Source: Fuscovulum ytuae (GTDB lineage: Bacteria > Pseudomonadota > Alphaproteobacteria > Rhodobacterales > Rhodobacteraceae). From it: a stretch of 64,000 bases of DNA. The notes below the pieces were generated by a model that saw only the letters and a program-made list of their open reading frames with translations, did not search any database and was not told the origin of the DNA. A program made the translations under genes and the position numbers. The first letter of the stretch is position 1. Every line of letters begins with the position of its first letter. Positions 53,981-62,115 of this stretch are shown here, in pieces. The stretch is taken from the NCBI RefSeq assembly GCF_029953595.1, contig NZ_CP124535.1, positions 1,892,001-1,956,000 on the forward strand, read 5' to 3'.

Positions 53981-55567
53981 TCAGGCGTTCAGCCAGCACT
54001 TGGCAAGCGCCGTTCCGTCCATCAGCGTGCCGAGCGGGTTCGCTTCCCAGCCGCCGACTTCCTGCCGACGACCTTCGACCCAGTCGTTGAACATCGGGCA
54101 GATCAGACCGCCTTCGTCGCGCAGGATGTTGGCCATTTCGGAATACATGGCCTTGCGCTGTGCCTGATCAAGCTCGCCCTTCGCGGCAACGAGAAGCTCG
54201 TCGAAGCGGGCGTTCTTGAACTTGGTGTCGTTCCAGTCAGCGGTGGACAGGTAGGCGGTCGAATACATCTGATCCTGCACCGGACGGCCACCCCAATAAG
54301 AGGCGCAGAACGGTTCGACGTTCCAGACGTTGGACCAGTAGCCGTCATCGGGCTCGACCTTCACCTCCAGCGGGATGCCCGCCGCGGCGGCGGACTGCTG
54401 GAAGAGCTGTGCCGCCTCGACCGCGCCGGGGAAGGCGCCGGGCGCGGTGCGCAGGATGATCGGGCTGCCGTCATGGCCCGACGCTTTGTAAAGTTCGGCC
54501 GCCGCCGCCGCATCGTATTCGCGCTGCGGGATCGAATCGTCGAACAGCGGATAGGCCGCGTTGATCGGGAAGTCGTTCCCGCGCGAGCCGTAGCCGCCAA
54601 GGATTTTTTCCACCATCTCCTCGCGGTTGATCGCCATTTTCAGCGCGTTGCGCAGGTCCTTGTTATCGAAGGGTGCCTTGTCGCAATGCATGATGAAGAC
54701 GTAATGCCCCGGCCCTGCCGCACGCTCGATCACCACGTCGGTATTGCCCTTGAGCAGTTCGACGATCTTCGGGTCGATTCGGTTCATGAGGTGAATCTGA
54801 CCCGACTGGATCGCCGCCGTCCGGGCGGTGTTGTCGTTGATGGTCAGAACCTCCACGGTATCCGCATGGCCGCGCGAGCTGTCCCAGTAGTTTGCATGCC
54901 GCTCGAACACAGTCCGCACACCGGGCTCGTTCGAGACGATCTTGTAGGCGTTGGTACCGATGCCAGCAGCCGGATTGTCGACACCACCGCCGGGTTGGAT
55001 AACCAAGTGGTAATCGGCCAGAAGGAAGGGCAAGTCCGCATTCGCGGCTGAAAGTTTCAGGGTGACCATGTCGCCCTCGGCCACCATCTCGGCGATGCCC
55101 TGCACAATACCAAGGGCGCCGGATTGCGATTTCTCGTCCGTGTGCCGCTTGAGCGATGCAACCACATCCTCGGACGTGACCGTCTTGCCGTCGTGGAATT
55201 CAACGCCCTTGCGGATCTTGAACTTCCACTCGGTCGCATCAGCGTTCGACGAGATCTCTTCAGCGATGCGTGGATCAATGACGCCACCGGGGCCGACATC
55301 GCACAGCATTTCGCCCCAGGTCTTGTTGATCATGAACGGGACATCCGATGCTGCAAGCGCCGGGTCGAGCGAGTTCGTGGATTCCCCCCCTTGTACGCCT
55401 GCCCGCAGCACGCCCCCCTTGACAGGCTGCGCCGAGGCGACAGAGGCAAGCAGTGTGTTCGCCATCGCCGCCGAAATCCCAAGCGCCGTAGCGCGGCCTA
55501 CGAATTCGCGGCGGCTCATCAGGCCGCGCGCCGCACGCTTCAAGAGATAGTCGAACTCAGAATTCAT
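53981..55567 (-). CDS. Oligopeptide-type ABC transporter periplasmic binding protein
   Basis: A 528-residue SBP_bac_5 protein. The N-terminus carries a twin-arginine-like signal (SRREFVGRATALG, cleavage probably after VASA near residue 47). The family domain has FKIRKGVEFHDGKTVTSEDVV and continues to the end. It would bind a peptide, glycoside or other organic solute for the two permeases. The ATG at 55567 is chosen because it gives the Tat-like leader; a longer frame extends it without support. It follows the CocE-type gene by 121 bases. Confidence 0.93.
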   Translation of the reverse strand: MNSEFDYLLKRAARGLMSRREFVGRATALGISAAMANTLLASVASAQPVKGGVLRAGVQGGESTNSLDPALAASDVPFMINKTWGEMLCDVGPGGVIDPRIAEEISSNADATEWKFKIRKGVEFHDGKTVTSEDVVASLKRHTDEKSQSGALGIVQGIAEMVAEGDMVTLKLSAANADLPFLLADYHLVIQPGGGVDNPAAGIGTNAYKIVSNEPGVRTVFERHANYWDSSRGHADTVEVLTINDNTARTAAIQSGQIHLMNRIDPKIVELLKGNTDVVIERAAGPGHYVFIMHCDKAPFDNKDLRNALKMAINREEMVEKILGGYGSRGNDFPINAAYPLFDDSIPQREYDAAAAAELYKASGHDGSPIILRTAPGAFPGAVEAAQLFQQSAAAAGIPLEVKVEPDDGYWSNVWNVEPFCASYWGGRPVQDQMYSTAYLSTADWNDTKFKNARFDELLVAAKGELDQAQRKAMYSEMANILRDEGGLICPMFNDWVEGRRQEVGGWEANPLGTLMDGTALAKCWLNA

Positions 55568-55618
55568 CCCAGTGGTCTCCCTTTTGGCGGCCCGCATGAT
55601 GCGCGGACCATTTTTGTT

Positions 55619-55637
55619 GATTACCCAATCAGTAACC
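55619..55637. promoter_or_regulatory. Imperfect inverted repeat upstream of the binding-protein gene
   Basis: GATTAC and GTAACC (5 of 6 paired) are separated by seven bases, 52-70 bases upstream of the binding-protein start and downstream of the CocE-type stop. Possible internal promoter/operator. Confidence 0.3.
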
Positions 55638-55688
55638 CGCGAATCCTTTCGGGGGCAAAGGTTTTTTCCCATGCCCATGTCACGATTC

Positions 55689-57707
55689 TCAGACGAAGCG
55701 GCGCGGGACGCTGTCGTCCCACATCTTTTCGAATACCAATTCATCGCCTTCCCATGCACGCAGGACGGCCCGGTGGCGCAGGTGGGTTGCCGTCGCTGTC
55801 ATCTCGGCTTCGGCGCACGTGCGTATCGACCAGGCCCCGCGAGAAAGACGCTGTTCCCAGATATGCTCGGCCTTCGCCGATAGCGGATCTTCGGGGTGGA
55901 TCTCCCACCGTTCGCTCATCGTTTCGCCGGAACACAGGCCGTGGGACAGGTTTTCGGCATCGCCAAGATCATCCTGCACGACCAACGCATAGGTTCCCGT
56001 AATAAGGTCCTCTTCGATAAAGCGGCGGGTCTTTCCTGACCTGACGACGCGGTGTTGCCACGGTTGCGCATGTTCAGCGGGTGGCGGCAACCATTCTGCA
56101 GTGCTACCCGAATGGACCGGCAGGGTCAGGCTTCCACCCGTCACGGTCAACCGCCCCGCACCCGGCGAGGGCCAAACGAAAGGCCAATAGCTGTTCGACA
56201 AGGCAATCCGCAGCCGATGCCCCGGTGCCAGTCGATAGGCCATCTGGTCGAGACTGAAGGCCACCTCTACCACCTGCCCCGGCACCATCGGTGACGGATG
56301 TTCGCGGCTATCGCGATGGCAGAGGTTCAGCATCCCATGCGCGATCCTGAGCGATGCCCCATCAGGCGCAACATCACAAAGCCGTGCCACGACAAAGCCC
56401 AGAGGTTTGTCTGATGACAGGCGCAGACGCAACTCGGCCGCGCCAAGCAGGTCAAGCCCCGCCTCCATCGGATCGCCATCGAAACACAACGACAACGCAT
56501 CATCCTCGCGTTGATCACCCGGCATCTCGGCGTTCAGGCCCATGGGAAAGAACTCCCCAGCCTTTAGGCCCAGATGCTGTGGCGTAGCGATCGTAAGGGC
56601 AAAGGCGTCCGCCACTTGCTCATCCATTTTCCCTTGCGACGCATTGGATACCCCAGCGCCAAGGTGAAGCACCAAAGGGGAAACACGCGGCGAAGGCCAT
56701 TCCACCTCGGCCACCCAATGGCCGGGCCGTTCCTTCGCACAGGCATCCGGCGGGGCGGAATGCATCATCCAGACGCAATAGGCGGGGTCATCCTCGGCCC
56801 CATTTTTGATGCCCTTCAGCCAACGATCCCACCAGCGCAGCGCCTGTTGCAGGAAACCGACCTGAGGCCCCGGCACCGCCGTGTGCGGATATTGATGCAC
56901 CCATGGCCCGACAATCCCCTTGCAGGGCGCTGGCACATTCTCAACCAGATGCGCCACAGTGTTCATGTAGTTGTCGGCCCAGCCACCCCAGATCAGAACG
57001 GGCGTCTGCATCCGGGCGTAATCCTCGCCGACCGACCCATGTTTCCAATAGGCCCCACATTCCTGCAAGGCGGCCCAGCGTGGGGCAAGCCATGGCTCTG
57101 CCTCCAGCCGCTCCATCCACATCTTGCGCCAATCAGACCGTAGCATCGGGTCCGGAGGGCGCGATGAATAAGACAGCATCACCGCCCCCCAGCCGAAATT
57201 TTCGCCCAGAAGGCAGCCGCCCTTGAAATGGATGTCATCGGCAAAACGGTCGGTGGTGGAACAGACCGAGATCACGGCTTTCAACGCGGGCGGTTGGTGA
57301 AAGGCCGCCTGCAGGCAGTTGAACCCGCCCCATGATTTGCCCATCATTCCCACCGCGCCACTGCACCAAGGCTGGCGTGAAAGCCAATCGATGACGGCAA
57401 CCGCATCGTCCATTTCGACCTGCGTGTATTCGTCCTCCATTAGCCCTTCGCTGTCACCATTTCCCCGCATATCGACCCGAATGCAGGCATAGCCATGGCC
57501 CGCCACATAGGGGTGCATCATCTCATCCCGGGGGAGGGTTCCGTCACGCTTGCGATAGGGGATATATTCCAGAACAGCCGGGACGGGATTCGCCACCGCG
57601 TCCTCAGGCATCCAGACCCGCGCCGAAAGGCGGCAACCATCCGACAGCACGATGCCCATGTCGTCTTGCTCGATCACTCGGCAGGGAAACTCTGTCTTTA
57701 TCGTCAT
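55689..57707 (-). CDS. CocE/NonD-family hydrolase (X-Pro dipeptidyl-peptidase S15-like)
   Basis: A 672-residue enzyme. The alpha/beta-hydrolase domain (about residues 25-330) has the nucleophile Ser in MGKSWGGFN and the early YIPYRKRD segment that forms the oxyanion region. The C-terminal jelly-roll domain (about 380-600, including FSLDQMAYRLAPGHRLRI) completes the CocE layout, followed by a short extra region. Known members cleave cocaine, alpha-amino-acid esters or Xaa-Pro peptides. As first gene of the transporter operon it probably hydrolyses the imported ester or peptide. The ATG at 57707 has GGAGGATGG upstream. Confidence 0.9.
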   Translation of the reverse strand: MTIKTEFPCRVIEQDDMGIVLSDGCRLSARVWMPEDAVANPVPAVLEYIPYRKRDGTLPRDEMMHPYVAGHGYACIRVDMRGNGDSEGLMEDEYTQVEMDDAVAVIDWLSRQPWCSGAVGMMGKSWGGFNCLQAAFHQPPALKAVISVCSTTDRFADDIHFKGGCLLGENFGWGAVMLSYSSRPPDPMLRSDWRKMWMERLEAEPWLAPRWAALQECGAYWKHGSVGEDYARMQTPVLIWGGWADNYMNTVAHLVENVPAPCKGIVGPWVHQYPHTAVPGPQVGFLQQALRWWDRWLKGIKNGAEDDPAYCVWMMHSAPPDACAKERPGHWVAEVEWPSPRVSPLVLHLGAGVSNASQGKMDEQVADAFALTIATPQHLGLKAGEFFPMGLNAEMPGDQREDDALSLCFDGDPMEAGLDLLGAAELRLRLSSDKPLGFVVARLCDVAPDGASLRIAHGMLNLCHRDSREHPSPMVPGQVVEVAFSLDQMAYRLAPGHRLRIALSNSYWPFVWPSPGAGRLTVTGGSLTLPVHSGSTAEWLPPPAEHAQPWQHRVVRSGKTRRFIEEDLITGTYALVVQDDLGDAENLSHGLCSGETMSERWEIHPEDPLSAKAEHIWEQRLSRGAWSIRTCAEAEMTATATHLRHRAVLRAWEGDELVFEKMWDDSVPRRFV

Positions 57708-57789
57708 GGCACCATCCTCCGGTCTGAACCATCTGACGCCAGGCCAAAGACAAGACACAGCCAATTCGCGTCACTTCGCCCACCAATCG

Positions 57790-57809
57790 CGACATGCACG
57801 CCCATGTCG
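57790..57809. promoter_or_regulatory. Inverted repeat in the cocE-betC divergent promoter region
   Basis: CGACATG and CATGTCG are perfect 7-bp arms with a 6-base spacer, about 85 bases from both start codons. Candidate regulator site. Confidence 0.35.
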
Positions 57810-57895
57810 GGCATAAGCCAGCAAAAGACGGTCGCGCCCTATCGGCGGCCAGACCACCTCCCTATCCTGCGGCGATGACGCGAAAGGAAAACGCC

Positions 57896-59404
57896 ATGTC
57901 AAATCGCCCCAATATCCTCATCCTCATGGTGGACCAGCTGACCGGCACGCTTTTTCCCGACGGCCCTGCCCCCTTCCTGCATGCGCCCAATCTGCGCCGC
58001 CTCGCCGAAAGATCGGTGCGCTTTGCCAACAGCTATACGCCGTCGCCCCTCTGTGCGCCGGCCCGCGCGGCCTTTATGTCAGGAGCCCTGCCGAAACGGA
58101 CCCGCGTCTATGACAACGCCGCCGAATTCGCCTCGGATATCCCCACCTATGCGCATCACCTGCGCCGTGCGGGCTATCAGACGGCGCTTTCGGGCAAGAT
58201 GCATTTCGTAGGCCCCGATCAGTTGCACGGCTTTGAAGAGCGGCTGACAACCGACATCTACCCCGCCGATTTCGGCTGGACGCCCGATTATCGCAAACCG
58301 GGCGAAAGGATCGACTGGTGGTATCACAACCTCGGCTCCGTCACCGGGGCCGGAGTGGCCGAGATCACGAACCAGCTGGAATATGACGATGACGTGGCCT
58401 TTCAGGCTGTCCAGAAACTCTATGACCTGTCACGCGGCCATGATGCCCGGCCATGGTGTCTGACAGTCAGCTTCACCCATCCCCACGACCCGTTCGTCGC
58501 GCGGCGGAAATACTGGGATCTCTACGAAGGCGCACCGGAACTGGAACCGCCCAAGGCCATCGGCTACGAAGATCAGGATCCGCATTCCAAGCGCCTGATG
58601 GACGCTTGCGATTGGCAGGCTTTCGACATCACCGACACCCACATTCGCCGCGCACGGCAGGGGTATTTCGCCAACATCTCCTACGTCGACGCCAAGATTG
58701 GTGAGATTCTTGATACGCTGACCGCGACACGGCAGGAGGCGATCGTCCTGTTCCTCTCCGACCATGGCGAGATGCTGGGGGAACGGGGCCTTTGGTTCAA
58801 GATGAACTTCTTTGAAGGATCGGCCCGCGTCCCCCTGATGATCGCCGCGCCCGACCTTGCGCCGCAGCGGATCGATACACCCGTCTCTACCATTGATGTC
58901 ACACCAACACTCGGGGCGCTTGCAGGCATCGACATGGCGGAAATCCAGCCTTGGACCGATGGTGAAAACCTCGTCCCTCTGGCGCAAGGTGCCCCGCGCA
59001 AAAGCCCGGTCGCCATGGAATACGCCGCCGAAGGTACAATCTCGCCGATGGTCTGCCTGCGTGAAGGACCATGGAAATACATCCGCTGCGCCGCCGACCC
59101 GGAACTTCTGTTCAACCTCTCGACGGACCCGGAGGAACGATTCAATCTGGCAACCGATCCGAGCCATGTCTCAGTGCTAAACGATTTCCGCGCGAAAGCT
59201 GATGCCCGTTGGGACCTTGCTGCCTATGACGCAGCCGTGCGCGAAAGTCAGGCCCGCCGTTGGGTGGTCTATGAGGCGCTCAGGAACGGCGCCTATTTCC
59301 CGTGGGATCATCAACCGCTTCGGGCGGCATCGGAACGCTATATGCGCAACCACATGGACTTGAACGTGCTCGAGGAAAACAAGCGTTTCCCTCGCGGTGA
59401 ATGA
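57896..59404 (+). CDS. betC: Choline-sulfatase
   Basis: A 502-residue sulfatase that matches BetC end to end as I recall it. The N-terminus is PNILILMVDQLTGTLFPDG. The formylglycine motif is CAPAR (in SPLCAPARAAFMSG), HFVGPDQLHGFEERLTTDIY lies in the middle, and RRWVVYEALRNGAYFPWD and YMRNHM lie at the C-terminus. It hydrolyses choline-O-sulfate to choline and sulfate in the cytoplasm. The Cys of CxPxR must be converted by a sulfatase-modifying enzyme encoded elsewhere. No betI or betB is adjacent. The ATG at 57896 has GAAAGGAAAA upstream. It is divergent from the CocE operon. Confidence 0.97.
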   Translation: MSNRPNILILMVDQLTGTLFPDGPAPFLHAPNLRRLAERSVRFANSYTPSPLCAPARAAFMSGALPKRTRVYDNAAEFASDIPTYAHHLRRAGYQTALSGKMHFVGPDQLHGFEERLTTDIYPADFGWTPDYRKPGERIDWWYHNLGSVTGAGVAEITNQLEYDDDVAFQAVQKLYDLSRGHDARPWCLTVSFTHPHDPFVARRKYWDLYEGAPELEPPKAIGYEDQDPHSKRLMDACDWQAFDITDTHIRRARQGYFANISYVDAKIGEILDTLTATRQEAIVLFLSDHGEMLGERGLWFKMNFFEGSARVPLMIAAPDLAPQRIDTPVSTIDVTPTLGALAGIDMAEIQPWTDGENLVPLAQGAPRKSPVAMEYAAEGTISPMVCLREGPWKYIRCAADPELLFNLSTDPEERFNLATDPSHVSVLNDFRAKADARWDLAAYDAAVRESQARRWVVYEALRNGAYFPWDHQPLRAASERYMRNHMDLNVLEENKRFPRGE

Positions 59405-59445
59405 CCGGGCACACCAAGACGGCCACTCGAAAGATACCCATTTGG

Positions 59446-59490
59446 GCCAAGATGAAGACCGCATAGCCCCTTCATCTTGGCGAAAATACT
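59446..59490. repeat. Paired CTTCATCTTGGC sequences forming a 12-bp inverted repeat
   Basis: GCCAAGATGAAG (59446-59457) and CTTCATCTTGGC (59470-59481) are perfect arms with a 12-base loop, followed by GAAAATACTC. They lie between the convergent betC and GMC genes. The right arm is the same core as in the intergenic element family, here without the two hairpins. Confidence 0.7.
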
Positions 59491-59558
59491 CAAACTGAAC
59501 ACCACCACCCGCGCGCGATCAAAGGTTGGGGCGACCGACCACGGCCTTCCGTGGAAAC

Positions 59559-59593
59559 GCCGTTGAAGGGGGTTCGATGCCCCCTTCAACGGC
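59559..59593 (-). terminator. 14-bp perfect hairpin after the GMC oxidoreductase gene
   Basis: The stem 59559-59572 with 59580-59593 and a 7-base loop lies 14 bases after the GMC stop. There is no clear U-tract on either strand. A further CCACGG/CCGTGG hairpin lies at 59539-59554. Confidence 0.6.
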
Positions 59594-59606
59594 ACCCCGT
59601 CCGGGA

Positions 59607-61226
59607 TCAGCTTGCGTCGGCCAGAACCAGTTCCGCGCCCTTCCAGCCGATCATCATGGCCGGCGCATTCGTGTTCCCCGCGATTAGGTTGGGGAAGCTT
59701 GATGCATCGATCACCCGTAGCCCCTGGACTCCGTGCACCCGAAGGCGCGCATCCACCACGCTGCTGTCTGCATCCGGCCCCATCCGGCAGGTGCAGGATG
59801 GGTGATACACCGTGCCGGATCGCGCGCGGAAATCTGCGATCAAGGCTTCATCCGTTACCGCCTCAGGCCCCGGTCGCAATTCCTCGGCGATCAGGCGGGC
59901 CATGGGGGGCTGTGCGGCCAGATGGCGGAGGAACTTCACAGCCAAAAGCATCTCTTGCACGTCATGGTCCGTTGAAAAGGCGTTGGCGGTGATGATCGGA
60001 TGCAGGAAGGGATCGGGCGATCCGATGCGGATATGCCCCCGGCTCGTCGGGCGGCAATTCGAAAGGCCCAAGGACATGCCGGGGAAAGGATCTGGCGTCA
60101 GGATCGGACGTTCCCCATCGCGCGGGATTAAGGTCGAAAAGGCCTGCATGTAAAGCTGCATATTGGGGCGCAGCAGATCGGGCGAGGTGCGGAAAAACCC
60201 ACCCGCGTGATTGATCGATTTGGCCAGAGGACCAGCCCCAGCCAGCACGTATTTCATGCCCGCGATCAGCTTGCCCCACCATGGGCGCAGCTCGTCATTA
60301 TAGGTGGGGACTTTCATCTTCCACGTATAGTTGATGCCCTGATGATCGCTCAGATGGTCGCCGACATTGGGGTTATCGCGCAAAACCGGGATACCCATCC
60401 CCTGCAAAAGCGCCCCAGGCCCGATCCCGGACAGTTGCAGCAGTTGGGGCGAGTTGATTGCCCCGCCGGACAGGATCACCTCGGCCTTTGCGCGCAAGCT
60501 ATGGGTCTGCCCGCCTTGCACATATTCGACCCCTACGGCGCGGCCTTCTTCGATGATCACTCGCGTCACCATTGCCCCGGTAATGACACGACAATTCGGA
60601 CGCTTCATCGCCGGGCGCAGGAAAGCCCGCGCCGCCGAATTGCGTCGGGCCTTGTGGATGGTCATCTGATAGATGCCCGCCCCTTCCTGTTCGGCCCCGT
60701 TGAAATCGGCATTATGCGGCAGGCCCGCACTTTCACAGGCCGCGATGTAATCTTTGACCAGAGGGTGCAGCCCTTTGCGGTTGGCCGAGACAAAAAGCGG
60801 CCCGCCGGCACCGCGAAACGTATCTGCCCCAGCTTCGGTGTCCTCCATGGCCTTATAGGCTGACAACACCTCATCCCAACCCCAACCGGGGTTTCCTGCC
60901 GCTTCCCATTCTTCATAATCCGCCCGATGGCCCCGGATATAGACCATGGCGTTGATGCTGGACGATCCACCCAGAACCTTGCCGCGCGGCCAGTGATCGC
61001 GTGCCCCCGCAAGGCCCGGATCTGGTTCCGTCTTGTAAAGCCAGTTCACCGTCGGATCGTAGAAAAGCTTCCCATAACCCAATGGCAGCATGACGAAAAA
61101 GCGCCGGTCTGACCCGCCTGCTTCCAACACCGTCACCCGGTGTTTGCCGTTGGCGGTAAGCCGATCGGCCAGAACACAGCCTGCCGAACCTGCCCCTACG
61201 ATGATGTAATCTGTCTCGTCGCTCAT
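59607..61226 (-). CDS. GMC-family FAD oxidoreductase, choline-dehydrogenase-like
   Basis: A 539-residue flavoprotein. It has the N-terminal FAD motif [14 protein letters not shown], the GMC signature [15 protein letters not shown], the second signature [17 protein letters not shown], and the catalytic His region [11 protein letters not shown]. It oxidises an alcohol to an aldehyde, with choline a natural candidate next to betC. Its layout is close to BetA, but GMC proteins with other alcohols share these motifs. No betB is adjacent. The ATG at 61226 is chosen, with GGTGGG upstream. Confidence 0.9.
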   Translation of the reverse strand: MSDETDYIIVGAGSAGCVLADRLTANGKHRVTVLEAGGSDRRFFVMLPLGYGKLFYDPTVNWLYKTEPDPGLAGARDHWPRGKVLGGSSSINAMVYIRGHRADYEEWEAAGNPGWGWDEVLSAYKAMEDTEAGADTFRGAGGPLFVSANRKGLHPLVKDYIAACESAGLPHNADFNGAEQEGAGIYQMTIHKARRNSAARAFLRPAMKRPNCRVITGAMVTRVIIEEGRAVGVEYVQGGQTHSLRAKAEVILSGGAINSPQLLQLSGIGPGALLQGMGIPVLRDNPNVGDHLSDHQGINYTWKMKVPTYNDELRPWWGKLIAGMKYVLAGAGPLAKSINHAGGFFRTSPDLLRPNMQLYMQAFSTLIPRDGERPILTPDPFPGMSLGLSNCRPTSRGHIRIGSPDPFLHPIITANAFSTDHDVQEMLLAVKFLRHLAAQPPMARLIAEELRPGPEAVTDEALIADFRARSGTVYHPSCTCRMGPDADSSVVDARLRVHGVQGLRVIDASSFPNLIAGNTNAPAMMIGWKGAELVLADAS

Positions 61227-61311
61227 CAGCCCACCCATTCGTTGCGGCGGAGCCTAGCGGCGGAATAGGCCACGTCGTGACATTGCGCGACAGTTTTGCG
61301 TCGTTTCCGTA

Positions 61312-62115
61312 TCAACGCCCCTTCCAGACGGGATCGCGCTTCTCGGCAAAGGCGCGGGCACCTTCTAGCTGATCCTCGCTTGAGTAAAGCTTGTCCACCG
61401 TCGCCAATTGCCGCTTGGTGATCCGGTTGAGCGCATCTTGGAAGCGCATCGCCTCGGCTTCGCGCACCACCTCTTTAATTGCGGCGTAGACCAGCGGGGG
61501 ACCACTTTCCAAAAGCCGCGCCAATTCCCAAGCCTTGGGCAAAAGATCCTCGGTCGTGGTGATTTCTTTCAGAATGCCCCAGCGAAGCGCTTCTTCGGCA
61601 TCGAACCAACGCCCGGTCAAAAGCAGATCCATCGCCACATGATAGGGTATCCGCTTCGGCAGTTTGATCGAGGCCGCATCCGCCACTGTGCCAGACCGAA
61701 TTTCCGGCAAGGCGAAGGTTGCATTGCCTGACGCCAGAATAAGATCGCAGGAGAGCGCAAGTTCTAACCCACCCCCGCAACATATTCCGTTGACGGCACA
61801 GATCACAGGCTTGTTCAGGTTCGGCAATTCCTGCAAGCCGCCGAAGCCACCCACGCCATAATCGCCATCCACCGCATCGCCATCGGCGGCGGCCTTCAGA
61901 TCCCAGCCGGGGCAGAAGAATTTCTCGCCTTCCGCGCGCAGGATCGCCACGCGCAGGCTGTCGTCGTCTCGGAAGTCGCGGAAGACAAGGCCCATGATCC
62001 GGCTGGTGGCCAGATCGATCGCATTGGCCTTGGGCCGATCCAAAGTGACCTCAAGGATAGCACCCTCGCGCCGTGTCCGGATCGGGCCTTCAACCCGCAT
62101 CTGCATGCCGCTCAT
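61312..62115 (-). CDS. Carnitinyl-CoA dehydratase-like enoyl-CoA hydratase (CaiD-like)
   Basis: A 267-residue crotonase. ILEVTLDRPKANAID, GEKFFCPGWDLKAAADGD and the C-terminal FAEKRDPVWKGR match the corresponding segments of E. coli CaiD closely. The oxyanion loops are in PGWDLKAA and ICCGGGLELALS, and the catalytic Glu lies in ALPEIRSGTVAD. CaiD interconverts carnitinyl-CoA and crotonobetainyl-CoA. It overlaps the partial ligase gene by ATGA, so the ligase probably makes its CoA substrate. Confidence 0.9.
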   Translation of the reverse strand: MSGMQMRVEGPIRTRREGAILEVTLDRPKANAIDLATSRIMGLVFRDFRDDDSLRVAILRAEGEKFFCPGWDLKAAADGDAVDGDYGVGGFGGLQELPNLNKPVICAVNGICCGGGLELALSCDLILASGNATFALPEIRSGTVADAASIKLPKRIPYHVAMDLLLTGRWFDAEEALRWGILKEITTTEDLLPKAWELARLLESGPPLVYAAIKEVVREAEAMRFQDALNRITKRQLATVDKLYSSEDQLEGARAFAEKRDPVWKGR

